64,000 bases of DNA. Origin: CAVVYW01 sp963752605. Its GTDB lineage: Bacteria > Actinomycetota > Thermoleophilia > Solirubrobacterales > 70-9. The DNA lies in the NCBI GenBank assembly GCA_963752605.1, contig CAVVYW010000005.1, positions 1,488,001 to 1,552,000 of the forward strand, given 5' to 3'. How positions within the stretch are numbered: position 1 is the first letter of the stretch; each line of letters opens with the position of its first letter. The notes below the pieces were generated by a model. The model worked only from the letters and a program-made list of their open reading frames with translations, searched no databases and was not told the origin of the DNA. Of the stretch, positions 14,551 to 22,998 are shown in pieces. Made by a program: the position numbers and the translations under genes.

Positions 14551-15252
14551 TCAGGTCCCGAGGGCCTCGATCATCTGCCGCGCGGCCGCTTTGCCGGAGA
14601 ACTGCTGCTGTCCGGTGATCAGATTTCCGTCACGGACCGCGTGGGACTTGAAGCGCCCGTTGACGATGAAGTTCGTGCCGTCGAGCTTGCGCGCCTCATC
14701 CTCGATCCTGAACGGCTGTACCCGCCGGCCCACGTAGTCGTCGACGAAGTCCTCCTCCGAATTGGCGAAACCCGTCCATGTCTTTCCAGCGACCAAGAGC
14801 TTCCCGTCCGCGAGGCGAGCCTTGAGGAGCGCGCACGTTGCATGGCAGATCACCGCTGTCACCTTGCCCGCATCGTAAAAGGATGCGAGCAGCGCGTGGA
14901 CGCGCTCGTTGTCGAAGAACGTATACATCGGCCCCTGGCCACCGAGCAGCAGGATCGCGTCGTAGTCGTCAACGCCGACCTCGGAGAGCGGTCGCGACTC
15001 TTCAACAAGCCTCAGGTGCTCCGGGGAGTTGATGAACCCGAGGCTGATCAGATCGTCGGCGGAGTAGCGCGAATCGTCCCGCGGGTCGCTCCACGCATCC
15101 GCCTCCAGCCGGCCTCCGTCGGGACTCGTCACGTCAACCCGGTAGCCGTGCCCGGTCAGCTCCCAGTAGGGGTGGCTCAACTCGGACCACCAGAAGCCGA
15201 TCGGCCACCCTGTCTGCTCGGACACGGCGGGGTTGGAGGCGACGATCGCCAC
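14551..15252 (-). CDS. DJ-1/PfpI family protein (type 1 glutamine amidotransferase-like)
   Basis: The coding sequence ends at 14551. The GTG at 15252 (VAIVASNPAVSEQTGWP) is chosen, giving 233 residues and leaving a 138-base divergent promoter region; the only ATG in frame further up would overlap the LysR start. The fold is DJ-1/PfpI: GFWWSELSHPYWELTGHGY, ILLLGGQGPMYTF and the nucleophile elbow AVICHATCALL with its cysteine. HAT-C and the later FNxSEEDFVDDYVG-type segment resemble the chaperone/glyoxalase III branch. The likely role is methylglyoxal or reactive carbonyl defence. It is the first gene of the operon with VOC and ABM genes and is divergent from a LysR regulator. Confidence 0.85.
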   Translation of the reverse strand: MAIVASNPAVSEQTGWPIGFWWSELSHPYWELTGHGYRVDVTSPDGGRLEADAWSDPRDDSRYSADDLISLGFINSPEHLRLVEESRPLSEVGVDDYDAILLLGGQGPMYTFFDNERVHALLASFYDAGKVTAVICHATCALLKARLADGKLLVAGKTWTGFANSEEDFVDDYVGRRVQPFRIEDEARKLDGTNFIVNGRFKSHAVRDGNLITGQQQFSGKAAARQMIEALGT

Positions 15253-15390
15253 CCGCTTCGGGGCGTCCGGGTTGAGGATGTCGATCGTGCCCGCGATCCG
15301 TCGACGGTATGGGGCGCCGCCCTCCCGGGCAACACCGATCGCGTCTGACGTAAGACCGATCGGGTATGCGTCGGGTCTAATCTGGGCCTG

Positions 15391-16293
15391 GTGCCGGAGC
15401 TTCGTCATCTGCGCTACTTCGTCGTGGTCGCTGAGGAGCTCAACTTCAGCCGTGCGGCGACTCGTCTGCACATGGCGCAACCACCCCTCAGCGTCGCGAT
15501 CCGCCAGCTCGAGCAGGAACTCGGCACGGACCTCTTCGTCCGCACGACCCGTGAGGTGAAGCTCACGGAGGCCGGCCGGGTATTGCTCGAAGGCGCGCAG
15601 AAAACACTCGCCGAAGCCGACCGCGCCGTCGACGCCGCGAAGCGAGCGGGAGCGGGCGAGCTGGGGCAGTTGCGGATCGCGTTCAGCTGGAGCGCACGGT
15701 TCGAGACGCTCCCGGCACTCGCCCGCCAGTTCAGGGCGGGACACCCGGATGTCGAGCTGGTCACTCAGGAGATGTGGAATGGCCAAATGGCAGGGGCGCT
15801 GCGATCCGGGGTGATTGATGTCGCGATCTCGCTCTGCCCCGAGCTCGCCCCCGAACTGAGCGATGAGGTGGTCCGCTCCGAGCGGCTCGTAGCGGTGGTC
15901 GCGGCGGACGGTCCCCTGGCGAGCGAGGGTGAGATCTCGCTTGCCTCGCTTGCCGATGAGGAGTTCCTCCTGTTCCCGCGGGAGCTCGCCCCTCGCCTTC
16001 ACGACGCACTGATCGAGGCTTGCCGCCACGCCGGCTTCGAGCCGCGCCTGCGCAGCGAGAGTTTTCACACCGCCATGGACGCGCGCTTCATGACCGAGTT
16101 TCCCTGTGTCGCGCTTGCGCCGAGCTCTGCTGCGAGCGGGCTCAGCGAGGGCCTCATGGCCCTGGAGCTCGCCGGGCCGGTCGACACCGTCCCGACACAT
16201 CTCGTTTGGAGCGAAGGCGATGCCTCACCGATCCTCGAGGCGCTCCGCGCCGCGGCCCGGTCCGCCTTTGCGACGGAGCCGACGGGCCTATAG
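15391..16293 (+). CDS. LysR-family transcriptional regulator
   Basis: This encodes 300 residues from the GTG at 15391. The N-terminal winged helix is classical (PELRHLRYFVVVAEELNFSR, AATRLHMAQPPLSVAIRQLE, LGTDLFVRTTREVKLTEAG), followed by the linker helix and a periplasmic-binding-like effector domain (LGQLRIAFSWSARFETLPAL, DVELVTQEMW). It is divergent from the DJ-1/VOC/ABM operon with about 138 bases between the starts. An imperfect dyad AGACC-N16-GGGTCT (near 15353-15379) in that space could be its site. It probably activates the divergent operon in response to a small molecule. Confidence 0.9.
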   Translation: MPELRHLRYFVVVAEELNFSRAATRLHMAQPPLSVAIRQLEQELGTDLFVRTTREVKLTEAGRVLLEGAQKTLAEADRAVDAAKRAGAGELGQLRIAFSWSARFETLPALARQFRAGHPDVELVTQEMWNGQMAGALRSGVIDVAISLCPELAPELSDEVVRSERLVAVVAADGPLASEGEISLASLADEEFLLFPRELAPRLHDALIEACRHAGFEPRLRSESFHTAMDARFMTEFPCVALAPSSAASGLSEGLMALELAGPVDTVPTHLVWSEGDASPILEALRAAARSAFATEPTGL

Positions 16294-16294
16294 C

Positions 16295-16314
16295 GTCTGG
16301 GTCTAGCTCCAGAC
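16295..16314 (+). terminator. Short hairpin after the LysR gene
   Basis: GTCTGG (16295-16300) pairs perfectly with CCAGAC (16309-16314) around an 8-base loop, two bases after the TAG of the LysR gene. No U-run follows, as is common in high-GC actinobacteria. It probably ends the LysR transcript before the MBL gene. Confidence 0.45.
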
Positions 16315-16393
16315 CCCATCGGTGTTGGCCGCTGGCGGCCGACCACCTACCGTTGAAGCACCTGCCCCATTCCGCAACTGAAAGGGAGGCGCG

Positions 16394-17212
16394 ATGACGA
16401 AGGTGCACCGAGTCGAGTCGACGGTAGGCGAAACGCCGGTCAACGCCTACCTGATCGAGGGCGAAGACCAGCTCGTCGGCGTGGACGGGACTCTGACCGT
16501 CTCAGGCGGGCGTTCCATCAGCGAGCGGATCGAGGCGATCGGCAAGCCGCTCAAGGCGGTGGTCCTGACGCATGCGCACCCCGACCACTACGGCGGTGTC
16601 GTCGAGTTCGTTGCCGGCACCGATGCCTCGATCATCGCCACCCCAGGGGTCGACGAGATCATCCGTCGCGACGACGAGGTGAAGGAGCAGACCCTGCGGC
16701 CGATGTTCGCCGATGAGTGGCCGGCGGAACGAGCGTTTCCAACTCGGACCGTCGATGGCGGCACCGAGCTCGCCTTCGGGGACATCGAGCTCACCGTGCA
16801 GGACATGGGCCCCGGCGAATCGCCCCACGACAGCATCTGGTTCCTGGGCGAGGGGCGGCGCGACGTGTTCCCCGGCGACCAGGGCTACAACCACATGCAT
16901 TGTTTCCTGGCCGACGGCTACTGGGAGGAGTGGCTCACGAACATCGAGAGGCTCGGTCGGGAGCTGCCCGCCGATGCCCTGATGCACGTCGGCCACGGTG
17001 ATCCAACGGATCCCAAGATCCTGGACTGGGAGCGGGCCTATATCGAGCGATTTCTTGAGGAGGTCCGCGATGCCGACTGGGAGGACACCGACGCGGCCAA
17101 GACCGCCGTCAGCGAGGCGATGGGGAGCTTCCTGAAGACTCAGGACCTCCGTTTCCTGATGGAGCTGAGCATCGAGCCCGTCGCGACCAAGCTCGGCCTG
17201 ATCAAGCAGTAG
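16394..17212 (+). CDS. MBL-fold metallohydrolase
   Basis: This 272-residue protein starts at an ATG preceded by GAAAGGGAGGCGCG. It shows the metallo-beta-lactamase core: VNAYLIEGEDQLVGVDG, then the metal motif THAHPDHYGG (HxHxDH), VFPGDQGYNHMHCFL and HVGHGDP. A helical C-terminal extension (ERFLEEVRDADWEDTDAAK) follows. Members hydrolyse esters, lactones or thioesters. It is followed after two bases by an MFS exporter and then a VOC protein, so the three look like one export and detoxification operon. The exact substrate is unknown. Confidence 0.88.
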   Translation: MTKVHRVESTVGETPVNAYLIEGEDQLVGVDGTLTVSGGRSISERIEAIGKPLKAVVLTHAHPDHYGGVVEFVAGTDASIIATPGVDEIIRRDDEVKEQTLRPMFADEWPAERAFPTRTVDGGTELAFGDIELTVQDMGPGESPHDSIWFLGEGRRDVFPGDQGYNHMHCFLADGYWEEWLTNIERLGRELPADALMHVGHGDPTDPKILDWERAYIERFLEEVRDADWEDTDAAKTAVSEAMGSFLKTQDLRFLMELSIEPVATKLGLIKQ

Positions 17213-17214
17213 CC

Positions 17215-18657
17215 ATGCGGACCCCGATCGAGGTGGCTGATCGCCGTCGCTGGCTGGCGCTGGCGCTGCTCGGCACTGCCTTCTTCATGGTCATCCTCGA
17301 CGGGACGATCGTCTTCACGGCGCTGCCGCTGATTGCCAACGAACTGGGGATCTCATTGGGAGGCGCCCAGTGGGTGATGAGCGCCTACCTGCTCTGCTTC
17401 GGCGGCCTGCTGCTGCTCGGCGGTCGCACGGCGGACCTGCTGGGGCGGCGTCGGGTGTTCATGGTGGGCGTGGGGCTTTTCGTCTCCTCATCCCTGATCT
17501 GCGGGCTCGCCTGGTCCGGCGGGGTGCTGATCGCCGCGCGGGTGGTCCAGGGCGCCTCCGCCGCGATCATGGCCCCGACGGCGCTCTCGCTGCTGATGAC
17601 CGTCTTCCCCGAGGGGCCCGAGCGCAACAAGGCCCTGGGCATCTGGGGAGGGATCGGGGGGGTCGGCGCGACCGCCGGGCTCTTGATCGGCGGGCCGGTC
17701 AGTGAGTTCCTCGGCTGGGAGTGGATCTTCTTCATCAACATCCCGGTGGGACTCGGGGTACTGCTGCTGACCCCGCGGTTGCTGCCGGAGAGCGTCGACG
17801 AGGATTGCGTACGGTGCTTCGACCTCGCCGGAGCGGTCACGGTCACTGGAGGGCTTCTGCTGCTCGTCTACGCGATTTCCCGCGCCCCCGAGGAGGGTTG
17901 GACGGATCCGCGGATGATCGCCCTGCTGGCGGCGTCCGCCGCCCTGCTCGTGCTGTTCGTCCGGGTTGAGGCCCGCTCGCCGGGGCCCCTGGTGCCGCTG
18001 CGGATCTTCCGCTCTCGATCGCTGGTCGGGGGCAATCTGGTCTTGCTCACGGCGGGCATTTGCATCGACGGGATGCTGCTGATCGTCACCCTCTACGCCC
18101 AAGACGTGCTCGGCTACTCCACGATCCAGTTCGGGCTGATGACCGCCGTGATGACCGTGATGTCGGTGGCGGGCGCCTACACGGCGCAGGCGGTCGTCAC
18201 CCGGGTAGGCTCCAGGCGGGTCGCGGCGTCCGGGATGGTGCTGATCGCAATCGCCTGCCTGCTCTTCACCCAGGTCTCGGCCGCTGGCAGCTACATCGAC
18301 GATCTCTTCCTGGGCCTACTCGTCTTCGGGGCGGGGCTTGGCGCGGTCTTCGTCGCCTCCCAAATTGCCGGGCTCGCCGGGGTCGCGGACGAGGAATCCG
18401 GGCTCGCCGCCGGCCTCGTCGACAGCTCGTTCAACATCGGGGGCGCCCTCGGCGTGGCGATCCTTTCGACCGTCGCAATTGCGCGCGCCGACGACGTGCT
18501 CGCGGATGGGTCGGACGCAGAGCTCGTGGCGATGACCGAGGGCTTCCAAACAGCGTTCGCGGTGGCGGTCGGGTTCGCGCTCGTCGGTCTGGTGACGGCC
18601 CTGGTCTTCCTCCGGCGGACTCCGGAACCGAGCGCGGAGCCCGCGATGGAGACTTAG
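17215..18657 (+). CDS. MFS drug:H+ antiporter, DHA2 (EmrB/QacA) type, 14 membrane helices
   Basis: The 480 residues begin two bases after the MBL gene. The protein has the DHA2 hallmarks: FFMVILDGTIVFTALPLI in helix 1, WVMSAYLLCFGGLLLLGGR and TADLLGRRR (motif A), MAPTALSLLMTVFPEG and ERNKALGIWGGIGGVGATAG (motif C region), GWEWIFFINIPVG. About 14 hydrophobic segments fit a proton-driven exporter of hydrophobic compounds in the cytoplasmic membrane. It is 40 percent or more alike by eye to the MFS protein at 19554-21047. Co-transcription with MBL hydrolase and VOC genes suggests removal of a toxic small molecule. Confidence 0.92.
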   Translation: MRTPIEVADRRRWLALALLGTAFFMVILDGTIVFTALPLIANELGISLGGAQWVMSAYLLCFGGLLLLGGRTADLLGRRRVFMVGVGLFVSSSLICGLAWSGGVLIAARVVQGASAAIMAPTALSLLMTVFPEGPERNKALGIWGGIGGVGATAGLLIGGPVSEFLGWEWIFFINIPVGLGVLLLTPRLLPESVDEDCVRCFDLAGAVTVTGGLLLLVYAISRAPEEGWTDPRMIALLAASAALLVLFVRVEARSPGPLVPLRIFRSRSLVGGNLVLLTAGICIDGMLLIVTLYAQDVLGYSTIQFGLMTAVMTVMSVAGAYTAQAVVTRVGSRRVAASGMVLIAIACLLFTQVSAAGSYIDDLFLGLLVFGAGLGAVFVASQIAGLAGVADEESGLAAGLVDSSFNIGGALGVAILSTVAIARADDVLADGSDAELVAMTEGFQTAFAVAVGFALVGLVTALVFLRRTPEPSAEPAMET

Positions 18658-18696
18658 GCGCGCGAGTCTGCGTTCCCATCGACGAAGGGAGAGAAG

Positions 18697-19098
18697 ATGC
18701 TCGACAAAGCCCAGGTGGCGCCCAGGATCCCGGTGCAGGACCTCGAGCGTGCGAGGGGGTTCTACGCCGAGAAGCTCGGCCTAGAGGCCAGCGAAGAGCG
18801 GCCTGGAGGTTTGCTCTACCGGGGTGCGGACTGCGAGTTCTCGCTGTTCGAGTCGGCCGGCGCGGCGCCCGGCACGTTCACCCAGATGGCTTGGACCGTG
18901 GATGACATCGAGGCGACGGTGGCCGAACTGATGAAGCGGGGGGTCGCCTTCGAGCAGGTCGACGTGCCTGGACTGAAGACGGTGAACGGGATCGCCGAGG
19001 TGGCCGGCCAGTATCCGAGCAAGGGCTCGGGTGAACGTGCCGCCTGGTTCCGCGACAGCGAGGGGAACATGCTCGGGATCAGCGAGCTGGTCCCCTGA
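18697..19098 (+). CDS. VOC/glyoxalase-family protein
   Basis: This encodes 133 residues; the ATG at 18697 follows GAAGGGAGAGAAG. VOC features are APRIPVQDLERARGFYAEKL, LEASEERPGGLLYRG, DDIEATVAELMKRGVAFE and AAWFRDSEGNMLGISELVP. The Glu near the end (GISELV) and early acidic positions are candidate metal ligands. It lies 39 bases after the MFS gene, probably in the same operon. A glyoxalase, dioxygenase or drug-binding role are all possible; I cannot choose. Confidence 0.88.
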   Translation: MLDKAQVAPRIPVQDLERARGFYAEKLGLEASEERPGGLLYRGADCEFSLFESAGAAPGTFTQMAWTVDDIEATVAELMKRGVAFEQVDVPGLKTVNGIAEVAGQYPSKGSGERAAWFRDSEGNMLGISELVP

Positions 19099-19213
19099 GC
19101 CACACGCGCCCAGCCGCCGTGCGTCCGTGCGTGAGCCAGTAAATCCGGCTCACCTTCATGAGTCCCGGGCTGATTCCGCGCTTCGGGCTCCCGGGCGATA
19201 TCGAGCCGTAGCC

Positions 19214-19537
19214 CTACTGGATTGGCGACCGCCCACACGGCTCGGGCTGAGGAAGCCATCCGGTATCCGGCTTGCGGCTGAGGAATCGGCTCAGGCGCCG
19301 AAGGTGCGCGGCGTGGAGCCGCAGGATCTCCTGGATCTCCTTCGTGCGGGTGAAGGGATCGGCGATGATCGCGCCGGTGGTGGGCGAGGTCGCCGCCACG
19401 AGTCGGCCATCGATCTCCGCGCCGAGCAGCTCTCCATCGGGCACCTGACTCGAGTCGAGCTGAGCCAAGCGACGGACCGCGTCGGCGTCGCTCGAGGTCA
19501 GGCGCCGGAGCGTGATCGCTGCATCTCTGCTCAACAT
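19214..19537 (-). CDS. Hypothetical protein, possibly GNAT-related fragment
   Basis: This 107-residue reading frame follows the MFS gene by 16 bases, so it is probably the last gene of that operon. The N-terminus ITLRRLTSSDADAVRRLAQL and LLGAEIDGRLVAATSPTTG resembles the beginning of GNAT acyltransferases (bundle, then strands 2-3). The acetyl-CoA loop is missing and the rest (DPFTRTKEIQEILRLHAAHL) is helical. It may be a shortened relative with a different function. The C-terminal part after RRLSRFLSRK has no recognisable features. The start ATG at 19537 is the first available one. Confidence 0.6.
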   Translation of the reverse strand: MLSRDAAITLRRLTSSDADAVRRLAQLDSSQVPDGELLGAEIDGRLVAATSPTTGAIIADPFTRTKEIQEILRLHAAHLRRLSRFLSRKPDTGWLPQPEPCGRSPIQ

Positions 19538-19553
19538 GTTGGTCCTGCCCTTC

Positions 19554-21047
19554 TCATTCCGCGCCGCCGGTCGCCGGGAGCGGCTCGAGCTGCTCCTCCA
19601 CTTCCTCCTGCGGTGCCGTCCGCGGCCGGCCGAGCAGCGCGAGCGCCAGCGCCACCCCGATCCCGGCCAGGACGACGCAGGCCACGAACGCGGATCCGAA
19701 GCCCTCGGTCAGCACGACGAGCGGATTGGCACCTTCGTTCGCCGCCAGGAAGTCCTCGGAGCGGGAGACGGCGACCGTCGAGACGATCGCGACACCGAGC
19801 GCTCCGCCGATCTGGAAGGCGGTGTTGCTGAGGCCCGACGCGACCCCGGACTCACGCTCGGCCACGCCGTCGAGGGCGGCGATCGTGGCGGTGGCGAAGG
19901 CGGGGCCGATGCCGAGGCCGAAGACGAGCAGGCCGAGGAACATGTCTCCCAGATAGCTGCCGCCGACGGACACCTGCGTGAGCAGGAGCGACCCCGCGCC
20001 CAGGAGCGCCATGCCCGTCGCGGCGACCGGCCGGAAGCCGACCTTCTGGACCGCGGATTGCGCGACGATCATGCCGACCGCCGCCGCAACCGGGGTGACC
20101 ACAAAGCCGGTGCCGAACTCGAGGGCCGAGAAACCGAGCACCTGCTGCGCGTACTGCGTGAGGATGAACGGCATCCCAAAGCCGACGGTGCCGAAGAGGA
20201 GCATCACCGCGTTCGCGCCGACGATCGTGCGTGAGCGCAGGAGGCGGAGCGGCACGAGCGGCGCCGGGTGGCGCGACTCGATCAGCACGAAGGCAGCGAG
20301 GAGCACCGCGGAGGCGGCGCCGAGGAGGAGCGTCTGGGCATCTCCCCAACCCACCTCCGGCGCTTCGACGAGTGCGTAGACGAGCAGGAGGAGCGCGCCC
20401 GTGATCGTCACCGCCCCGGCCGGGTCGTAGCTCCGCCGCGTCAGCGCAGCCCGGCTCTCGCGCAGGAGCACGGGCGAGAGCGCGAGTGCTGCCAGGCCGA
20501 TCGGGATGTTGATGAAGAAGATCCACTCCCAGCCCGGCCCGTCCACGAGCGGGCCCCCGATCAGGTACCCGCCGGTGGCGCCGAGGGCGCCCATCATTCC
20601 CCAGATCCCGAGCGCCTTGTTCCGCTCGGAGCCCTCCGGGAAGGCCGTGGAGACGAGCGAGAGAGCCGTCGGGGTCATGATCGCCGCCCCGATGCCCTGG
20701 AATGCGCGGGCGCCGATCAGAGCGTCGGACGACCAGGCGAGCCCGCAGAGCACCGAGGCCGCCGTGAAGAAGGTGACACCGACCATGAAGAGGCGGCGGC
20801 GCCCGAGCAGATCAGCGGCCCGTCCTCCGAGCAGCAGCAGGCCGCCGAAGCTCAGGAGGTAGGCACTCAGCACCCACTGGAGGCCCTGCTCCGAGAAGCC
20901 GAGGTCGGATTCGATCGAGGGCAGCGCCACCGCCACGATGTTGGCGTCGAGGATGACCATGAAGAAGGTGGCGCAGAGGAGGGCGAGCGCCCACCAGCGG
21001 CGGGGGTCGGGCTCTGCCGGAAGCTGTGCTTGCTGCGGGCTGGACAT
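19554..21047 (-). CDS. MFS drug:H+ antiporter, DHA2 type, in the ECF42 regulon
   Basis: The 497 residues start at the ATG at 21047 after the ribosome site AGGAGGACAGCAA. DHA2 features are FFMVILDANIVAVALPSI, WVLSAYLLSFGGLLLLGGR, AADLLGRRRLFMVG, MTPTALSLVSTAFPEG and WEWIFFINIPIGLAAL. About 14 membrane segments are followed by an acidic tail (EEVEEQLEPLPATGG). It is a proton-coupled exporter of unknown drug. Its upstream region (21097-21126) carries the same 30-base promoter as the ECF42 operon and the RibD-like gene, so it is very likely activated by the neighbouring sigma factor. Confidence 0.92.
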   Translation of the reverse strand: MSSPQQAQLPAEPDPRRWWALALLCATFFMVILDANIVAVALPSIESDLGFSEQGLQWVLSAYLLSFGGLLLLGGRAADLLGRRRLFMVGVTFFTAASVLCGLAWSSDALIGARAFQGIGAAIMTPTALSLVSTAFPEGSERNKALGIWGMMGALGATGGYLIGGPLVDGPGWEWIFFINIPIGLAALALSPVLLRESRAALTRRSYDPAGAVTITGALLLLVYALVEAPEVGWGDAQTLLLGAASAVLLAAFVLIESRHPAPLVPLRLLRSRTIVGANAVMLLFGTVGFGMPFILTQYAQQVLGFSALEFGTGFVVTPVAAAVGMIVAQSAVQKVGFRPVAATGMALLGAGSLLLTQVSVGGSYLGDMFLGLLVFGLGIGPAFATATIAALDGVAERESGVASGLSNTAFQIGGALGVAIVSTVAVSRSEDFLAANEGANPLVVLTEGFGSAFVACVVLAGIGVALALALLGRPRTAPQEEVEEQLEPLPATGGAE

Positions 21048-21096
21048 TTGCTGTCCTCCTGGTCGATGTCGCCGCCCGAATTGGCGGCCTCGACAA

Positions 21097-21126
21097 GACG
21101 TCGCAGCAGGGAGGGCGATTTGGACA
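21097..21126 (-). promoter_or_regulatory. ECF42-type promoter of the MFS gene
   Basis: On the minus strand TGTCCA (21126-21121) and CGACGTC (21103-21097) are separated by 17 bases, 50 bases before the ATG at 21047. The extended element TGTCCAAATCGC is identical in all three promoters of this module. From memory, the published ECF42 motif (TGTCGA-like -35, CGA-rich -10) agrees in general form. Confidence 0.75.
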
Positions 21127-21143
21127 GCCCCCGAGGAATTCGT

Positions 21144-22415
21144 TCAGTCGGCCGCCAGCGCTCCGAGTCGCCGTTCGAGCTCAGCACGCTCGACTTCATT
21201 GGCGCTCAGCTCGATCGCGCGCTCATAAGCGTGCGCGGCGCCGTCGGCGTCGCCGGAGCGGCTGAGCAGCTCGGCGTGCGCCGCGTGAAGCGGCTGGTAG
21301 CGCTCGAGCGCGGGATCGCCGAGCAGCGGCTCCAGCAGCGCCAGGCCCGCGGTGGGCCCGTCGGCCAGCCCGACGGCCACCGCGCGGTTGAGCTCGATGA
21401 CCGGCGACGGGTTGAGCCTGCCCAGCGCGCCGTACAGCTCTGCGATCTGCGCCCAGTCCGTGGTCTCGGCATCCGGGGCCTGGATCTGCAGGGCGGTGAT
21501 CGCAGCCTGGAGCTGGTACTCGCCGGGATGCTTTAAGCGGATCGCGCGCTCCAGCTTTGCCAGCCCGTCCCCGATCCGATCCCGATCCCAGAGCGACCGG
21601 TCCTGCTCGTCGAGCGCGACGTACCGGCCGCTGGGGTCAACCCGAGCGGCGCGGCGCCCGTCGTGCAGGAGCATCAGCGCCAAGAGGCCCCAGACCTCGG
21701 CGTCGTCGGGCATCAGCGTGGAGAGGAGCTGGCCGAGGCGGATCGCCTCGTCGCACAGCTCCCCGCGGACGAGCTGATCGCCCTCGGCGGCCGCATAGCC
21801 CTCGTTGAAGATCAGGTACACCACCCGCAGCACGCCGCGCAGGCGGTCGGGCAGCTCCTCGTCGGCAGGCACCCGATAGGGAATGTGCGCGTCGGCGATC
21901 TTGCGCTTGGCGCGCACGATCCGCTTGCCCATGGTCGGCTCCGCGACCAGGAAGGCGCGGGCGATCTCGCCGGTCGTCATGCCGCCGAGCGCCCGCAGCG
22001 TGAGCGCGACGCGCGCCGGCATCTCCAGCGCCGGGTGGCAGCAGGTGAAGATCAGCCTGAGCCGGTCGTCGACTATCGAGCTCTCGTCATCCATGTCGGG
22101 CTCCTCTTCGTGCTGGGCATCCAGGCGCATCAGCTCGGCCAGCCGCTCGGCGCGATCCACCACCGACCGGTCCCGGCGCAGGCGGTCGATCGCCCGCCGC
22201 CGCGCCGCGGTGGTGATCCACGCGCCCGGATTGGCCGGGACACCGTCGCGCCGCCACGCCGTGACCGCCGCCTCGAAAGCGTCCTGGACCGCGTCCTCGG
22301 CCAGTTGGAAGTCGCCGGCTTGCCGGATCAGCGTGGCCAGCACGATCGCGCGCTCATCCCGAAACGCCCGCGCGACCGCGTCCGAGACCGGGTCGGCCGG
22401 TTGAGCGCCGTTCAT
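21144..22415 (-). CDS. ECF42-group RNA polymerase sigma factor with C-terminal TPR-like extension
   Basis: The ATG at 22415 overlaps the TGA of the YCII gene (ATGA), giving 423 residues. Sigma region 2 covers about 15-85 (GDFQLAEDAVQDAFEAAV, NPGAWITTAARRRAIDRLRR) and region 4 about 125-185 (MTTGEIARAFLVAEPTMGKR). A long C-terminal extension (about 190-423) contains YLIFNEGYAAAEGD, AVWGLLALMLLHDGRR-like and GRLNPSPVIELNRAVAV segments, characteristic of ECF42. This group has no anti-sigma factor; the extension and the partner YCII/DGPF protein are thought to control activity. Three matching promoters nearby define its probable local regulon: itself with YCII, the MFS exporter and the RibD-like reductase. 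Confidence 0.93.
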   Translation of the reverse strand: MNGAQPADPVSDAVARAFRDERAIVLATLIRQAGDFQLAEDAVQDAFEAAVTAWRRDGVPANPGAWITTAARRRAIDRLRRDRSVVDRAERLAELMRLDAQHEEEPDMDDESSIVDDRLRLIFTCCHPALEMPARVALTLRALGGMTTGEIARAFLVAEPTMGKRIVRAKRKIADAHIPYRVPADEELPDRLRGVLRVVYLIFNEGYAAAEGDQLVRGELCDEAIRLGQLLSTLMPDDAEVWGLLALMLLHDGRRAARVDPSGRYVALDEQDRSLWDRDRIGDGLAKLERAIRLKHPGEYQLQAAITALQIQAPDAETTDWAQIAELYGALGRLNPSPVIELNRAVAVGLADGPTAGLALLEPLLGDPALERYQPLHAAHAELLSRSGDADGAAHAYERAIELSANEVERAELERRLGALAAD

Positions 22416-22825
22416 GCCATGTCTTCGACCGCCTCGTCGGGAAGGTCGGCGCCGGCCTCGCGCGACACGGTCAGCCACTCGTCGGGCGTCATGATCGGGC
22501 GCACCTCCACCGTCCCGAAGCGCGCGGCCGGAACCCGCGCGGCCTGCTTCAGCGCCTCGTCCAGGTCATCGCACTCCAGGATGTAGTAGCCGGCCAGGAC
22601 CTCCTTGGTGACCGCGAACGGGCCGTCGGTGAGCTCCGTCTCCCCCTCACGCACGCGAACCGAGGTCGCGCTCTCCGGCGAGTGCAGGCGCTGGACGCCC
22701 ACCAGCAGCCCCGCCTCACGCAGGCTGCGGTGCAGCTCGACGAACAGCGGCATCTCCTTCTCGCGCTCGGCCTGCTCGGCCTGGTCGACCTCCTCTTGGT
22801 ACACCAGCAGCATGTATTGAGACAT
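22412..22825 (-). CDS. YCII/DGPF-domain protein, ECF42 partner
   Basis: This encodes 137 residues from the ATG at 22825 after GGAGGCCCG; an ATG five codons earlier has no such site. The YCII fold is seen in MSQYMLLVYQEEVDQAEQAE, ELTDGPFAVTKEVLAGYYIL (with the DGPF signature) and ECDDLDEALKQAARVPAARF plus TVEVRPIM. DGPF proteins are encoded next to nearly all ECF42 sigma factors and are proposed to sense or modulate the signal. The stop overlaps the sigma start by ATGA. Transcription probably starts from the divergent promoter pair at 22877-22945. Confidence 0.92.
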   Translation of the reverse strand: MSQYMLLVYQEEVDQAEQAEREKEMPLFVELHRSLREAGLLVGVQRLHSPESATSVRVREGETELTDGPFAVTKEVLAGYYILECDDLDEALKQAARVPAARFGTVEVRPIMTPDEWLTVSREAGADLPDEAVEDMA

Positions 22826-22876
22826 CGGGCCTCCAAGCATCGTGGTCTTCGCCGCACCCTACGCGGCCCTCATCAA

Positions 22877-22906
22877 TACGTCGGAGCACGCCACGCGATT
22901 TGGACA
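22877..22906 (-). promoter_or_regulatory. ECF42-type promoter of the YCII-sigma operon (autoregulation)
   Basis: On the minus strand TGTCCA (22906-22901) and CGACGTA (22883-22877) are 17 bases apart, about 52 bases before the YCII ATG. Its TGTCCAAATCGC faces the identical stretch of the RibD-like promoter, forming a perfect 12-bp inverted repeat with 9 bases between. Confidence 0.72.
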
Positions 22907-22915
22907 TCGCCGGCC

Positions 22916-22945
22916 TGTCCAAATCGCCCTCCCTCCTGCGACGTC
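22916..22945 (+). promoter_or_regulatory. ECF42-type promoter of the RibD-like reductase gene
   Basis: TGTCCA (22916-22921) and CGACGTC (22939-22945) with 17 bases between lie 53 bases before the ATG at 22999. The spacer matches that of the MFS promoter at almost every base. It is divergent from the YCII-sigma promoter. Confidence 0.75.
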
Positions 22946-22998
22946 TTATCGAGGCCAATGCCTCGACCGACAACACAACTCGCAGAAGGAGACCTGAA

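Noticed and set aside
15253..15409. N-terminal extension of the DJ-1-like gene to the ATG at 15409
   Set aside because: It would overlap the LysR start and remove the divergent promoter region; the family start fits the GTG at 15252 better.
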